Notes: generated by a model not told the origin, from the sequence alone. Shown: positions 1 to 8,419, counted from the first letter of the stretch. The stretch is DNA of 64,000 nucleotides from Hyphomicrobium sp. (GCA_003987725.1 RXJH01000002.1:162461-226460), one strand, 5' to 3'. Made by a program: numbers and translations.

Positions 1-2
1 GC

Positions 3-992
3 GATTCGGCCCTCCTGCTGCAGCAGCTCGCGCCGCTCCGCGCGTCATCAAATTATCGTCGGGGCATTTACGGCGAAGTCGACTTGCATACGCAGGCGTT
101 TCACTTCTGTCGTCGCGACCAGGAACTCGAAAACGCACTATGGCGTGATGCGAGAGTAATCTCGTTCGGCGGCACTGACGTTTGCGTACCCTCTTCTGCG
201 GACAGCATCGTCATCAGTCTCGCACATGGCGTGGTCGGACGCGATGGAGATTGGGCAATCGACATCGGTCAGCGTATCAACGCCGGCGGCGTCGAATGGG
301 ACCGCACGATCGAGCTTGTCGAGCGTCGAGCCTTGGTTCCATTGGCGCTCGCTGGTCTCAACTATCTGCACGAGCTTGGCCTCGGTGTGCCGCAGGATGT
401 GATGCGCAGACTTGCCGAAACGCCGGTCGCGCCCGGCGTCTGGTTGAAGCATTACGCAAGCATCCGCTCGAACAGACGAAAGCGCCGATTGCTGCAAAGA
501 ATTGCTGACGTACTATCATCGCCGCTCCTGCCGCGTACCATCTATCATCGGTCGGCTAAATCCGACAATTTGATCGGGGTCGCACGCGACAATCGCGGCG
601 TTTGGTACCCGCGCCGCTGGAGGCGCATACCGCTGGCTGAGGGTCATACGGCAGCGTCGGCGGGTCACTGCATCGAAATTGATTCTGACGCGGATATAAG
701 GGTGTGCGGAGTATCTCTGCGTTTTCCGACTAGCCCCCAGTCGAGGAGAGTGTTCATCGAGGTCGCGTCCGGCGAGAGGGTCATACATCGCCTGCGAGGC
801 CGTTTGCGCTCCCGTGCCGGAAAGTATCAAACCATGCGCTTTGAAATTCCGCTCGATGATCTAGCCCCCGGTCGGCGTATCATAACACTTGAGGCGCGCC
901 CTTCTGGCTATGTGTCGTCCGCGGCACCGCGTTCTGAGGCGGTGGCAAAGGCAGCGCCTGCTTTCCAAATAACGGATGCCTGGGCCGCTTGA
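3..992 (+). CDS. Nucleotidyltransferase family protein, 5'-truncated by window edge
   Basis: The reading frame is open from the window edge (codon at 3) to the stop at 990-992, so the start lies outside the window. A TTG at 84 would give 302 aa but is probably internal, because the conserved-looking GEVDLHTQAFHF stretch spans it. This VDLH motif and the following mixed alpha/beta region resemble the C-terminal half of the NTP_transf_5-type nucleotidyltransferase-fold proteins often found in surface-polysaccharide or lasso-peptide loci. The C-terminal part is basic and beta-rich. No substrate can be assigned. The upstream neighbour is not visible; downstream is a decayed ctaG fragment. Confidence 0.55.
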   Translation, partial: DSALLLQQLAPLRASSNYRRGIYGEVDLHTQAFHFCRRDQELENALWRDARVISFGGTDVCVPSSADSIVISLAHGVVGRDGDWAIDIGQRINAGGVEWDRTIELVERRALVPLALAGLNYLHELGLGVPQDVMRRLAETPVAPGVWLKHYASIRSNRRKRRLLQRIADVLSSPLLPRTIYHRSAKSDNLIGVARDNRGVWYPRRWRRIPLAEGHTAASAGHCIEIDSDADIRVCGVSLRFPTSPQSRRVFIEVASGERVIHRLRGRLRSRAGKYQTMRFEIPLDDLAPGRRIITLEARPSGYVSSAAPRSEAVAKAAPAFQITDAWAA

Positions 993-1010
993 CTTCCGCT
1001 TTCTCCTCGG

Positions 1011-1247
1011 CCCCGCGCGACAAATCTCGTTGATTTCTTTTTTCAATATCTACAGGCGATCATCGTCACGGCAGCGACACTTCTCTATGCGACCGGCGTT
1101 TACCGCATTCGCTGCCGCGTGGGCCACGAACGCGTGGTGACTCGCTCGCAAACGCTCGCTTTCACCGTGGCCGCCATTTTGTTTGTCGTCACTCTGTCGC
1201 AACCGGTCGACGACATCGCGGACGCATCGTTTTCAGCTCACCCGTAG
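1011..1247 (+). pseudogene. Truncated CtaG-like (cytochrome oxidase assembly) remnant
   Basis: An open frame follows the stop at 992 without any ATG, GTG or TTG start. It translates to a membrane segment (QAIIVTAATLLYATGVYRI), a basic loop, then a second hydrophobic segment ending in TLSQPVDDIADASFSAHP before TAG at 1245. The pattern hydrophobic helix, basic loop, helix, then xxPxDxxADxxFSAH matches the N-terminal part of CtaG-family (caa3_CtaG) membrane proteins. In those the text continues with M-x-x-H and several more helices; here it stops immediately after FSAH. I infer a 5'-less and 3'-less gene remnant. The family assignment is from recalled motifs, not a search. Confidence 0.5.
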
Positions 1248-1361
1248 CCTTGATATCGGCTTCACGGCCAAGTTTTATGATCGAGCATTGCCCGTGCTTC
1301 AGAGGCTTCAAAGAGAGTGAAATGACATCACGACAAAGGTTCGCGCTGCTCGCTGCGCTGG

Positions 1362-1925
1362 TTGCCGCTCATGCCCCTCGCGCCGGCGTTTGCGCACACG
1401 GGAACGGGCACGTCCGCTGGTCTCCTGTCTGGCTTCATGCATCCGATCACGGGTGTTGATCATCTCGTCGCCATGGTGGCAGTCGGTCTATGGGGACAAC
1501 TCGGCAATCCCGCGATCTGGATACTGCCGATTGCGTTTCCGCTCGTGATGGCGATTGGCGGCCTCTTCGGCGTCTCGGGATTTGATTTGCCCTTCACTGA
1601 AATCATGATTGCGATTTCAGGAATCGCGCTCGGGCTAGCGGTCGCGATGAATATCCGCCCTCCGCTTTGGGCCGCCGCCCTCCTTGTAGGCGTCTTCGCG
1701 GTTTTCCACGGCTACGCGCATGGACGCGAGCTGCCTGAAGCCGCCGATCCCCTCGCCTTCGGTGTGGGCTTCGTCATCGCTACTGTCCTCTTGCATCTCT
1801 GCGGTATCTTGATCGGCGTACTGACCCGTTGGCCGGTCGGCGCACAGCTCGTTCGAGCCAGCGGCGCCGCAATCGGTGCAATCGGAGGATACTTCCTCTT
1901 GAGCGCAATGGGATTGGTCACTTGA
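1362..1925 (+). CDS. HupE/UreJ family membrane protein, probably frameshifted in its signal peptide
   Basis: A small polytopic membrane protein with the HupE/UreJ signature: AHTG after the signal peptide, then FMHPITGVDHLVAMVAVGLW, and a later FHGYAHGRELP. About six hydrophobic segments follow. Family members act as permease-like proteins for nickel, cobalt or other metals. The in-frame start is only TTG 1362 or ATG 1371, giving almost no signal peptide. However, ATG 1322, preceded by AGAGAG, reads MTSRQRFALLAALVAAH in the other frame and would join naturally to PLMPLAPAFAHTG with a one-base shift near 1362-1370. Either the gene is broken or there is a sequencing error. It overlaps the next gene (TTGA), so they were one operon. 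Confidence 0.65.
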   Translation: MPLMPLAPAFAHTGTGTSAGLLSGFMHPITGVDHLVAMVAVGLWGQLGNPAIWILPIAFPLVMAIGGLFGVSGFDLPFTEIMIAISGIALGLAVAMNIRPPLWAAALLVGVFAVFHGYAHGRELPEAADPLAFGVGFVIATVLLHLCGILIGVLTRWPVGAQLVRASGAAIGAIGGYFLLSAMGLVT

Positions 1926-2545
1926 AAAAGGAAACGCTGATCCGCGCCATTGCTGCGGCGCTCGCACTCGTAAGCGTACCCGCGAGCGCCGATGCTCATC
2001 TCATCAACACGACCCTCGGTGACTTTTACGGCGGCGTTCTTTATCCGCTCTCTGGTCCTGACGACGTCGTGCCTTGGTTTGCGCTCGCGATACTTGCTTC
2101 TATTCAGGATCCACGGAACGCGCGCTGGTTGTTGTTCGTATTCCCGGTCGCCCTTGTCGGAGGAGCGCTGCTGTCGGTCGTTACACCGGCTCTGTTCATC
2201 TCACCAGCCTGGAACCTTGCAGTAATAGTCGTCACGGGCTTGGCTGTTGCAGCAGCCGCCAAGCTTCCCTTCCCGGTCTTTTTAGGCCTCGGCACGCTCA
2301 TCGCGCTGCTGCACGGTTACCACAACGGCCAAGCGATGACGCAAGACACGGACCGCCTCCTGTTTATCTGCGGGGTTGCCGCTGTCGGTTATGTGTTCGT
2401 CACGTTGTTCACAGCTCTCGCCATTTCATTCCGTCAGGGCGGCAGGGAATGGCGACTGATCGCACTGCGGGCAAGCGGCAGCTGGGTCGCTGCCGTGGGC
2501 GTCATCATGATAGGGCTGCAACTGCGCACAGCGGTGCCCATGTAA
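1922..2545 (+). CDS. HupE/UreJ-like membrane protein (second copy)
   Basis: Starts at TTG 1922, overlapping the stop of the preceding HupE-like gene by four bases, which indicates translational coupling. The product is about 207 aa with a signal peptide (KKETLIRAIAAALALVSVPASADAH) and about six hydrophobic segments. It contains LSGPDDVVPWFALAILA and LLHGYHNGQAM, which parallel the HP-x-x-G-x-DH and FHG-x-AHG motifs of HupE/UreJ proteins but with Asp replacing some His. A longer in-frame extension back to 1829 lies inside the upstream gene and is rejected. The role is inferred to be metal transport or membrane assembly. No metalloenzyme gene lies nearby to indicate the substrate. Confidence 0.65.
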   Translation: MKKETLIRAIAAALALVSVPASADAHLINTTLGDFYGGVLYPLSGPDDVVPWFALAILASIQDPRNARWLLFVFPVALVGGALLSVVTPALFISPAWNLAVIVVTGLAVAAAAKLPFPVFLGLGTLIALLHGYHNGQAMTQDTDRLLFICGVAAVGYVFVTLFTALAISFRQGGREWRLIALRASGSWVAAVGVIMIGLQLRTAVPM

Positions 2546-2726
2546 GACAGCCCGGCGCGGTCGGCCGCGCCGGCACAGTCCGGTTGCCGGCACGCTTCAT
2601 CCGCGCGCAGACGGCGACAAAGAAGTCTTGGGTGCCATGGTGCGGGGACGAGCCGAAAGCGATGGCGGGTTTAAAGAGCCGCCGCCGCGTTGTTCTTTAG
2701 CCAATCGACACTGGCCGACGGGGTCT

Positions 2727-2811
2727 TGGTGGAGAGGGCTGGATTCGAACCAGCGTAGGCGAAGCCAACGGATTTACAGTCCGTCCCCTTTAGCCACTCG
2801 GGCACCTCTCC
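2727..2811 (-). tRNA. tRNA-Tyr (GTA)
   Basis: The reverse complement folds as a class II tRNA of 85 nt including an encoded CCA. The acceptor stem is GGAGAGG/CCTCTCC, the anticodon loop is CTGTAAA with anticodon GTA, there is a long variable arm, and the T-arm reads GGTTCGAATCC. It lies just upstream of rlmB on the opposite strand. Confidence 0.95.
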
Positions 2812-2997
2812 CCAGGCCGCTGACGCGGCTGCAGAAATGAAAGCGCCCTGCCGACGAGGCAGGGCCTTCGCCCGCGTTATCTTCATGGGGGCCTTTCATG
2901 TCAATCGGAAAAGCGGCAATGTGCGCTTCGGCCTGACATCCCGTCGCGGGACAAAGACTTAAGGCGGGCCGTAACGACTGATTTTCGAGGCAAACCC

Positions 2998-3849
2998 CTG
3001 CAGAAACCGCGATTTAACAAGTCGTGGCGCGATAAGAAGCGCTCGAGCGACTTTTCTCCCCGCCCGGCAAAAGGCGCCTTCAACGCCAATGCACGCCCCA
3101 GGGACGCCCGCCGCCCGGCCGAGGACGAGGATGGCCCCATCCGGCTTTTCGGCCTGCACGCCGTCGAGGCGGCGCTGCGGAACCCAGCGCGCCGGGTTCT
3201 CCGCATCCTTCTGACCGAGAACGCCGAGCGGCGCCTCCTGGAGGCGCTCGGCACGATCGAGCTGCCGGTCGAGCGCGTGACGCCCCGCGACCTCGACAAG
3301 CTTCTAGGCGCCGATACCGTGCACCAGGGAGCGGCCCTCGACGTCGAACCCCTGCCCGAACCCGATTGGCATGATCTTGCCGAAGCGGCAGGCGGACGCC
3401 CGCTCATCGTTCTCGATCAGGTGACCGACCCGCATAACGTCGGTGCCATTTTGCGATCGTCGGCGGTTTTCGGCGCCAGCGGCCTCGTCATGACGCGCCG
3501 GCACAGTCCTCCCCTCAATGGCGTTCTCGCCAAATCCGCCTCGGGGGCCCTCGAGCTTATCCCGGTCGCCCTCGTTGCCAATCTTGTGCGCGCGCTCGAC
3601 GAACTGAAATCCGCGGGCTTCACGATCGTGGGACTCGACAGCGAAGGCGAACAGAGCATTGAAACCCTCGATTGGTCGCGACCGACAGCCCTGGTGATGG
3701 GATCGGAAGGCAAGGGTCTGCGCGAACTGACGCGCAAGACGTGCGATAGCCTCGCGCACATCACGACCGACGACACGCTCGCGAGCCTGAATGTCTCGAA
3801 CGCCGCCGCGATCGCGCTTCACACCGCACTGCTCGCCCGGAAAAAATGA
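2998..3849 (+). CDS. rlmB: TrmH-family 23S rRNA 2'-O-methyltransferase (RlmB-like), apparent CTG start
   Basis: SpoU/TrmH methyltransferase that would methylate a ribose of 23S rRNA (G2251 in E. coli RlmB). The substrate-binding N-domain begins at RLFGLHAVEAALRNP. The catalytic knotted domain shows the three family motifs: DPHNVGAILRSSAVFGA, VMGSEGKGLRELT and SLNVSNAAAIALHTAL. No ATG, GTG or TTG occurs in frame between the upstream stop at 2821 and GTG 3277, and starting at 3277 would delete the whole N-domain. CTG 2998 is preceded by GAGG with a 7-base gap and gives a normal 283 aa protein with a basic leader (QKPRFNKSWRDKKR). I chose it on that basis. The alternative is a start lost to a base error. 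Confidence 0.8.
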   Translation: MQKPRFNKSWRDKKRSSDFSPRPAKGAFNANARPRDARRPAEDEDGPIRLFGLHAVEAALRNPARRVLRILLTENAERRLLEALGTIELPVERVTPRDLDKLLGADTVHQGAALDVEPLPEPDWHDLAEAAGGRPLIVLDQVTDPHNVGAILRSSAVFGASGLVMTRRHSPPLNGVLAKSASGALELIPVALVANLVRALDELKSAGFTIVGLDSEGEQSIETLDWSRPTALVMGSEGKGLRELTRKTCDSLAHITTDDTLASLNVSNAAAIALHTALLARKK

Positions 3850-3853
3850 AAAC

Positions 3854-3877
3854 GGCCGGCGCGTTCCCGCGCCAGCC
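3854..3877 (-). terminator. Hairpin terminator between rlmB and a convergent small gene
   Basis: Arms GGCCGGCGCG (3854-3863) and CGCGCCAGCC (3868-3877) pair with one mismatch around a TTCC loop. On the minus strand the hairpin is followed by GTTTTCATTTTTT, so it suits the gene ending at 3905. It may also act for rlmB. Confidence 0.6.
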
Positions 3878-3904
3878 GCTAATTCTCAATCCGAATGATC
3901 CCGC

Positions 3905-4240
3905 TCAATCGCAGATCAGCGGACGCTCGCAGAAATACCGGCCGCCACGGCAAACGGTATCGCCGAATTCGTTTTCGAAGCAACGGCGCCCCGACCAACG
4001 GCACTCGCGAGGACCGCGATAGCAGCCGCCTTCGTCATAGCGCGAATAGTAGCGCGGGCGGTCATAGTCACGCGCAGCAGCGGCCGCGCCGAGGATGCCG
4101 AGACCGATGATGCCGGCAGCGACACCTACGCCGACGCCACGCCCATACCCATGCCGGGCCTGTGCCTCGGGAGCGACGGCCAGCATCATTGAACTAGCAG
4201 CGGCAAGCGCCATCATCGCTTTGCCGAATCTCTTCATCAT
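3905..4240 (-). CDS. Small exported cysteine-rich protein, unknown function
   Basis: 111 aa starting at ATG 4240, preceded on the minus strand by AGGGGGATACAACCC. An N-terminal signal peptide (MMKRFGKAMMALAAASSMMLAVAPEAQA) leads to a Gly/Ala-rich, possibly membrane-inserted stretch. A C-terminal domain with six cysteines follows: GGCYRGPRECRWSGRRCFEN, FGDTVCRGG, YFCERPLICD. The cysteine spacing suggests disulfide bonds in the periplasm. Aromatic and arginine-rich small exported proteins of this kind are common in Hyphomicrobiales. I recognise no named family. An upstream in-frame start at 4261 has no good ribosome site. Confidence 0.65.
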   Translation of the reverse strand: MMKRFGKAMMALAAASSMMLAVAPEAQARHGYGRGVGVGVAAGIIGLGILGAAAAARDYDRPRYYSRYDEGGCYRGPRECRWSGRRCFENEFGDTVCRGGRYFCERPLICD

Positions 4241-4366
4241 GGGTTGTATCCCCCTTAGCAAGTAAACTCGTACGCGTGCTCATACCGAGAGCACTGGCAT
4301 ATTCTCAGAAGACCTATGAACATGTGCTGAATGCGAGTGCGCGATGTCGAAATCATGAAAAAGAAA

Positions 4367-4390
4367 CGCCCGGCCAAAAGGAACCGGGCG
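4367..4390 (-). terminator. Rho-independent terminator (minus strand)
   Basis: CGCCCGG (4367-4373) and CCGGGCG (4384-4390) form a perfect stem. Reading on the minus strand it is followed by TTTCTTTTTC, downstream of the gene ending at 4423. Confidence 0.7.
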
Positions 4391-4422
4391 CAACAAAATC
4401 TCTTTGACCGAATGCCGTCAGA

Positions 4423-4755
4423 TCACCAGTCGCCGCGGCGGTGACCGCGATAGTGCAAACGGTGCCATTCGACGTGATGGTAGCGTCGGTTCGGTGCACC
4501 CCAGGACGCATAGTAAGGCGGCAGCGGACCCTTGTAGCGGCTGATAATCGGCGGGCCCCACTCGCCAGAGTTGTAGTAAGGATACCAGCCGCGCGGATCG
4601 TAATAATAGGAATAGTACTGCTCGAGCGCCTCGTTGGGCCGATACGGGCGAGGCCTGAGATCGGGACTATCGAGACCCCACGCAGAAGCCCCACCGCTCG
4701 GCGCCAGCGAAGCTGCCGCAAGCACGGCTAGCGCCATCAACGACTTAAAGCGCAT
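4423..4755 (-). CDS. Small exported Tyr/Trp/Arg-rich protein, unknown function
   Basis: 110 aa with a clear signal peptide (MRFKSLMALAVLAAASLAPSGGASA). The mature part is rich in Tyr, Pro, Arg and Trp (EQYYSYYYDPRGWYPYYNSG, then HHVEWHRLHYRGHRRGDW at the C-terminus). It has no cysteines and no recognisable enzymatic motif. It follows the 3905 gene's promoter region on the same strand and is closed by its own terminator, so it is probably monocistronic. A structural or surface role is only a guess. Confidence 0.65.
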   Translation of the reverse strand: MRFKSLMALAVLAAASLAPSGGASAWGLDSPDLRPRPYRPNEALEQYYSYYYDPRGWYPYYNSGEWGPPIISRYKGPLPPYYASWGAPNRRYHHVEWHRLHYRGHRRGDW

Positions 4756-4929
4756 TGGTGAAACTCCCTCGCGTTTTCGGATCGGCTTCGCGCACGCATG
4801 ATGCGAAAGCCGTGAGAATCGTTGCCCAGACTATCTTAAGAACGCTTGAACGCCATCCCGTGAACGAATCCCAGCGCCGAATTCAACGCGGCCGTTACAT
4901 CTCTGCCCTTGCTGTCGAACGGCGAAGCC

Positions 4930-6510
4930 TCAGCGAGCGTTACGCCCCGCTTTGGATGAAATCAGCGTCATCAAGATAATGTAGAGATCGAAACCGAGTG
5001 AACAGTTGTCGATGTAATAGAGATCGTGATCGACACGTTGCCGCATCGCCTCCTCGGTGCGCGTCTCGCCACGGAATCCGTTCACCTGCGCCCATCCCGT
5101 GATGCCGGGCTTGACGTTCAGCCGCCGCGGATAGGATTCGATCCGCCGCTCGAAGATGCGGTCATGCGCGACGGCATGCGGCCTCGGTCCGACGAGAGAC
5201 ATTTCGCCCTTGAGCACGTTGATGAGCTGGGGAAGCTCGTCGAGGGACGTCCGCCGCAAGAAATCCCCGACGGCCGTAATGCGGCGATCGTTCTCGGTCG
5301 CCTGCACGATGACATCTCCGTCGTCCAGCGACGTCATGGTGCGGAATTTCCAGATCCGGAATTCCTCGCTGTTGTAGCCACGACGGCGCTGCTTGAAAAA
5401 GACCGGCCCCGGGCTATCGAGCTTGATAAGAAGCGCGATCGCCGCAAACAGCGGGCTTAGAATGACAAGCGCTACGCCCGCGGCCACCATATCGAACGAA
5501 CGCTTCGTGGTTGCTGCGAATGGACCGAGCGGCGGCCTCATCAAAGAAAGCGTCGCGGTTTGTCCGAAACGGGCAATGCGCGCATCCTTGAACCGTCCGA
5601 CGAAACCACTCGTGCTGAGGTGCAACGCAACGGGCAGAACTTTGAAGGCGTTGACCACGCGCTCCAGAAAGTCGCCGTGGCAAAGTCCATTCGATATGAC
5701 GATGTCGTCGACGGCCAGCGCCCGGGCGTTGGCGACCGCCGCATCGAGCACGGCTTCGATTTGATCCGGCTCCTGCGCCGTATTCGGAATCACAGTTCGC
5801 GCAATAACCCAAAAGCGCGTTGCGCCTTCGTTCATTTCCTTCTCGAGCGACGCGACCTCACGGTCCGTCGCCACGATCATTACTTTCCGCCGGCGCACCC
5901 AGCCGCGCGCCAAGACGTGAGCGACTGCGAGGCTGAGCATCGCGTTGAGGAAAAGCACGCCCGCAAAGCCCGACACGAAAAACACGACCAGCCATCCGCG
6001 CGAAAATTCGTGCGTGGTCTTCGTCAGGAAGCCGATGATCGAAAGTCCGACAAAGACCAGACTCCACGTCAGAAAGATACGTCCTGAGCTCCGTCCTTTC
6101 TCCAGCAGAACGGCGACGGCGTACTCGTCACGAATGAGAAACGCCGACGTGTAACCGAGCCCCGCGAGGATGCCGATCGCAGCATAGGTTTCGACGAAAC
6201 CCTGCTCCCCATAGACGATCCCATGGTACGCCATGCCGGTCACGATCGAGATCAGAACGATACCGGCAAACTCAATCAGCAATGCGGTGGCGCTGAAGCA
6301 CGATTGGGCCAAAGCAAAGCGCGAGAACCCTATGAAGTTCGGCGACGCGAATTGTCGGACACTACCAAGCACGGCTACGTCTTCCTCGTCAGAACTGTGG
6401 GCAGCCAAAACCCTGCCTGCCGCCCGCAATGCATTTGCCGGGCCGTGACGGAGCGACACGACGAGCGCCGAAGGATTGGATGCCTGCCATCTTCCGAGTT
6501 GCAACGGCAT
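4930..6510 (-). CDS. Undecaprenyl-phosphate glucose phosphotransferase (WcaJ-type)
   Basis: 526 aa polyprenyl glycosylphosphotransferase that transfers a sugar-1-phosphate to undecaprenyl phosphate, the first membrane step of exopolysaccharide synthesis. The N-terminal half has about four membrane helices (residues 65-200) and a nucleotide-fold-like region. The C-terminal catalytic domain has a membrane re-entrant helix (KRSFDMVAAGVALVILSPLF), FKQRRRGYN with WKFRTM, LDELPQLINVLKGEMSLVGPRP, and LNVKPGITGWAQVNGFRG. All are hallmarks of the bacterial sugar transferase family. Length fits the TIGR03023/WcaJ type. It is divergent from a WecG-like glycosyltransferase at 6811, consistent with a polysaccharide locus. 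The sugar specificity is inferred. Confidence 0.88.
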   Translation of the reverse strand: MPLQLGRWQASNPSALVVSLRHGPANALRAAGRVLAAHSSDEEDVAVLGSVRQFASPNFIGFSRFALAQSCFSATALLIEFAGIVLISIVTGMAYHGIVYGEQGFVETYAAIGILAGLGYTSAFLIRDEYAVAVLLEKGRSSGRIFLTWSLVFVGLSIIGFLTKTTHEFSRGWLVVFFVSGFAGVLFLNAMLSLAVAHVLARGWVRRRKVMIVATDREVASLEKEMNEGATRFWVIARTVIPNTAQEPDQIEAVLDAAVANARALAVDDIVISNGLCHGDFLERVVNAFKVLPVALHLSTSGFVGRFKDARIARFGQTATLSLMRPPLGPFAATTKRSFDMVAAGVALVILSPLFAAIALLIKLDSPGPVFFKQRRRGYNSEEFRIWKFRTMTSLDDGDVIVQATENDRRITAVGDFLRRTSLDELPQLINVLKGEMSLVGPRPHAVAHDRIFERRIESYPRRLNVKPGITGWAQVNGFRGETRTEEAMRQRVDHDLYYIDNCSLGFDLYIILMTLISSKAGRNAR

Positions 6511-6810
6511 CCACGCGCGGAAATGCCTTGAATAAATTGATTTTTTCTCAACTCCAGCGGCTTGGGTACGCAGAGAGCATCCTCAATGTCCGGAAAAAAA
6601 GAGGATCCTTCCTTCTCGTCTCTGTCAGCCCGCAGGCCGTTCCAAAGCGCACCGCGCGAACCGTGCAATATCGGGACGCTCACCCGCAAAATGGCACAGA
6701 TCTTGACGTCGCCCCCCCGCGCCGCGGCTCCCCCCCCCGCGCGACTGCGAGGCATGGGACTTGCTCCGTCGCAAGCCCTCAGAACTCGCTAGCCGGATCA
6801 GAGATCAAAA
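6511..6810 (+). other. Divergent intergenic region between two polysaccharide genes
   Basis: About 300 bases with no convincing gene. It must hold promoters for both flanking genes. It includes C-runs (about 6712-6740) that create a shadow open frame on the minus strand. I see no clear operator. Confidence 0.5.
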
Positions 6811-7656
6811 GTGCAACAGACGAATGCAGCCGCCATCGCCCTTGCGGACCTGGAATTACCAGACACCGGAAAAGAGCAGATCCCAATCCTCGCCTATGTC
6901 GACGGTTGGGCCATCAATACACCGGATATGGAAACGGCGGTCTCCCGCATCATCGGCCGGGCCAAAGCACGGGACGCGTTTACGGTCTTCACTTTGAACC
7001 TCGATCACCTCGTGAAGCTTCGAAGCAACGAGCGATTCCGCCTCGCATACCGCAACGCCGACATCGTCACGGCCGACGGCGCGCCGGTAGCCAGGCTTGC
7101 ACGTTTGCAGGAACCGAGCGTCGTCCGCGTGACAGGGTCCGACATGCTGCTCCCGTTGCTGGACGCTGCCGCCACTGCCGGCCACCCCGTCTTTCTTTTC
7201 GGATCCACGGAAGCAGTGCTGACAAAAGCCGCGCACGAAATCGGCAACGCAACCGATGGTCTCTTGAAGATCGCAGGAATGCTCTCGCCGTCTCGCGCGT
7301 TCGATCCCGAAGGCGCCGAGGCGGACCACGCCATCGAAACCATCAAGAAATCGGGTGCGCGCATCTGCATCGTCGCACTTGGCGCGCCGAAGCAGGAAAT
7401 TTTTGCCGAGCACGCGCGCGCCAAAGGCTTGGCTTGCGGCATGATCTGCTCGGGAGCATCGCTCGATTTCATCGCCGGAGCGCAAATACGGGCACCGGGA
7501 ATTTTCAGAAAGCTCGGCCTCGAATGGATGTGGAGGCTGGCGACGAACCCGCGCCGTCTTACAAAGAGATACGCCGAATGCGCGATCGTCCTTGCAGACC
7601 TCCTCATCGCGGAATCCGCACGGCGGCGCCTTCCGCTTTCGAGATCCCAACTGTGA
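6811..7656 (+). CDS. WecG/TagA/CpsF-family glycosyltransferase
   Basis: 281 aa, GTG start. Members of this GT26 family transfer an N-acetyl-mannosamine(uronic) or other sugar to a lipid-linked intermediate in surface-polysaccharide synthesis, at the cytoplasmic membrane face. Family motifs are in order: TLNLDHLVK (near residue 65), NADIVTADGAPV, GSTEAV, ALGAPKQEIFAE, SGASLDFIAG, then RAPGIFRKLGLEWMWRLATNPRRLTKRY. The C-terminal tail is basic, typical of peripheral membrane attachment. It is divergent from the WcaJ-type transferase, which likely makes the first lipid-linked intermediate of the same glycan. Confidence 0.88.
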   Translation: MQQTNAAAIALADLELPDTGKEQIPILAYVDGWAINTPDMETAVSRIIGRAKARDAFTVFTLNLDHLVKLRSNERFRLAYRNADIVTADGAPVARLARLQEPSVVRVTGSDMLLPLLDAAATAGHPVFLFGSTEAVLTKAAHEIGNATDGLLKIAGMLSPSRAFDPEGAEADHAIETIKKSGARICIVALGAPKQEIFAEHARAKGLACGMICSGASLDFIAGAQIRAPGIFRKLGLEWMWRLATNPRRLTKRYAECAIVLADLLIAESARRRLPLSRSQL

Positions 7657-7667
7657 TTTGACGGAAA

Positions 7668-7856
7668 TCAGTTCGGCAAAAGAGCCGACAACGGCGGATG
7701 ACGACTGTCGCCACGACGGTTTCGCGGCCGAACATACATGATGACCGCCGTGGGACACTGCGCCTTCAGTTTGAGCGCGGCTACGAGAGCATCGTCGCCG
7801 TCGATAAGAACGTGCCCCAGCCTTCCGTCAGACTTGAAACCCACGGCAAACTGCAT
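7668..7856 (-). CDS. Small hypothetical protein (62 aa)
   Basis: ATG 7856 is preceded on the minus strand by GAGAGGAGATCGAGTC, a strong ribosome site with AGGAG. This decides the start against a longer in-frame 158-codon reading. The peptide begins MQFAVGFKSDGRLGHVLIDGDD, continues ALVAALKLKAQCPTAVIMYV, and ends in a basic Arg-rich tail. It has no signal peptide or transmembrane helix. I recognise no family. It ends 11 bases from the converging WecG-like gene. Confidence 0.6.
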   Translation of the reverse strand: MQFAVGFKSDGRLGHVLIDGDDALVAALKLKAQCPTAVIMYVRPRNRRGDSRHPPLSALLPN

Positions 7857-8146
7857 GACTCGATCTCCTCTCGTCGACGCGATTGTACCACGTCCCGATG
7901 AAGGTTCGCACCGTCGGTTTGCACTCCAGGCAAGGCAACGCGCAACTGTTTGATTTGCTTCGCCAAGCCGACCCGGCGCAGTGGTCGTGCGACTGCTTCG
8001 CAAGAAAAAAGCGACTTCGCCTATCTCGCCGACGGGAGTTGTCGTTGATGGCGTTGGCAGTGTTGAACGGCGTCTGGAAAAATGGAACCAGAGCCAACTC
8101 CGCGCGTTAAGGCGCCGTTGGTTTTTTCGAAATCGGGAGGACAATT

Positions 8147-8419
8147 TTGGGTATCAAAAGTATCGCGCTGTGTACTGTGGCCGCATCGATCATTTCGGCG
8201 TCGTCTGCATCGGCAATCACGGTGGGCGCGCCGGCACACGTCGCGACGTCAACAGCGACCCAGCAGATCGATTACAAGAAGGATTACAGAAAGAAGCCAT
8301 ACTACCATAAGCGGCGCGACAGACATCCGCCCAGGGGGTGGCATCGCTATAACAAGCGGCCCGGCGACTGGAGCCGGCGTGGGTGCATGGCGATCGGGCC
8401 GGTTTGGTGGTGCCCGTAA
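8147..8419 (+). CDS. Small exported basic protein, unknown function
   Basis: 90 aa from TTG 8147, preceded by GGGAGGACAAT. A signal peptide (GIKSIALCTVAASIISASSASA) leads to a short basic, aromatic mature part with YKKDYRKKPYYHKRRDRHPP and a C-terminal CMAIGPVWWCP with two cysteines. It is followed by a good terminator, so it is a single-gene unit. It resembles the other small exported Tyr/Arg-rich proteins at 3905 and 4423 in composition but not in sequence. No function is assigned. Confidence 0.6.
   Translation: MGIKSIALCTVAASIISASSASAITVGAPAHVATSTATQQIDYKKDYRKKPYYHKRRDRHPPRGWHRYNKRPGDWSRRGCMAIGPVWWCP

Noticed and set aside
2628..2840. 70-codon frame across 2700-2810
   Set aside because: Antisense of tRNA-Tyr; not a gene.
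6375..6755. 126-codon minus-strand frame before the WcaJ-type gene
   Set aside because: It overlaps the coding N-terminus of that gene and depends on C-run sequence; no ribosome site or family signal.
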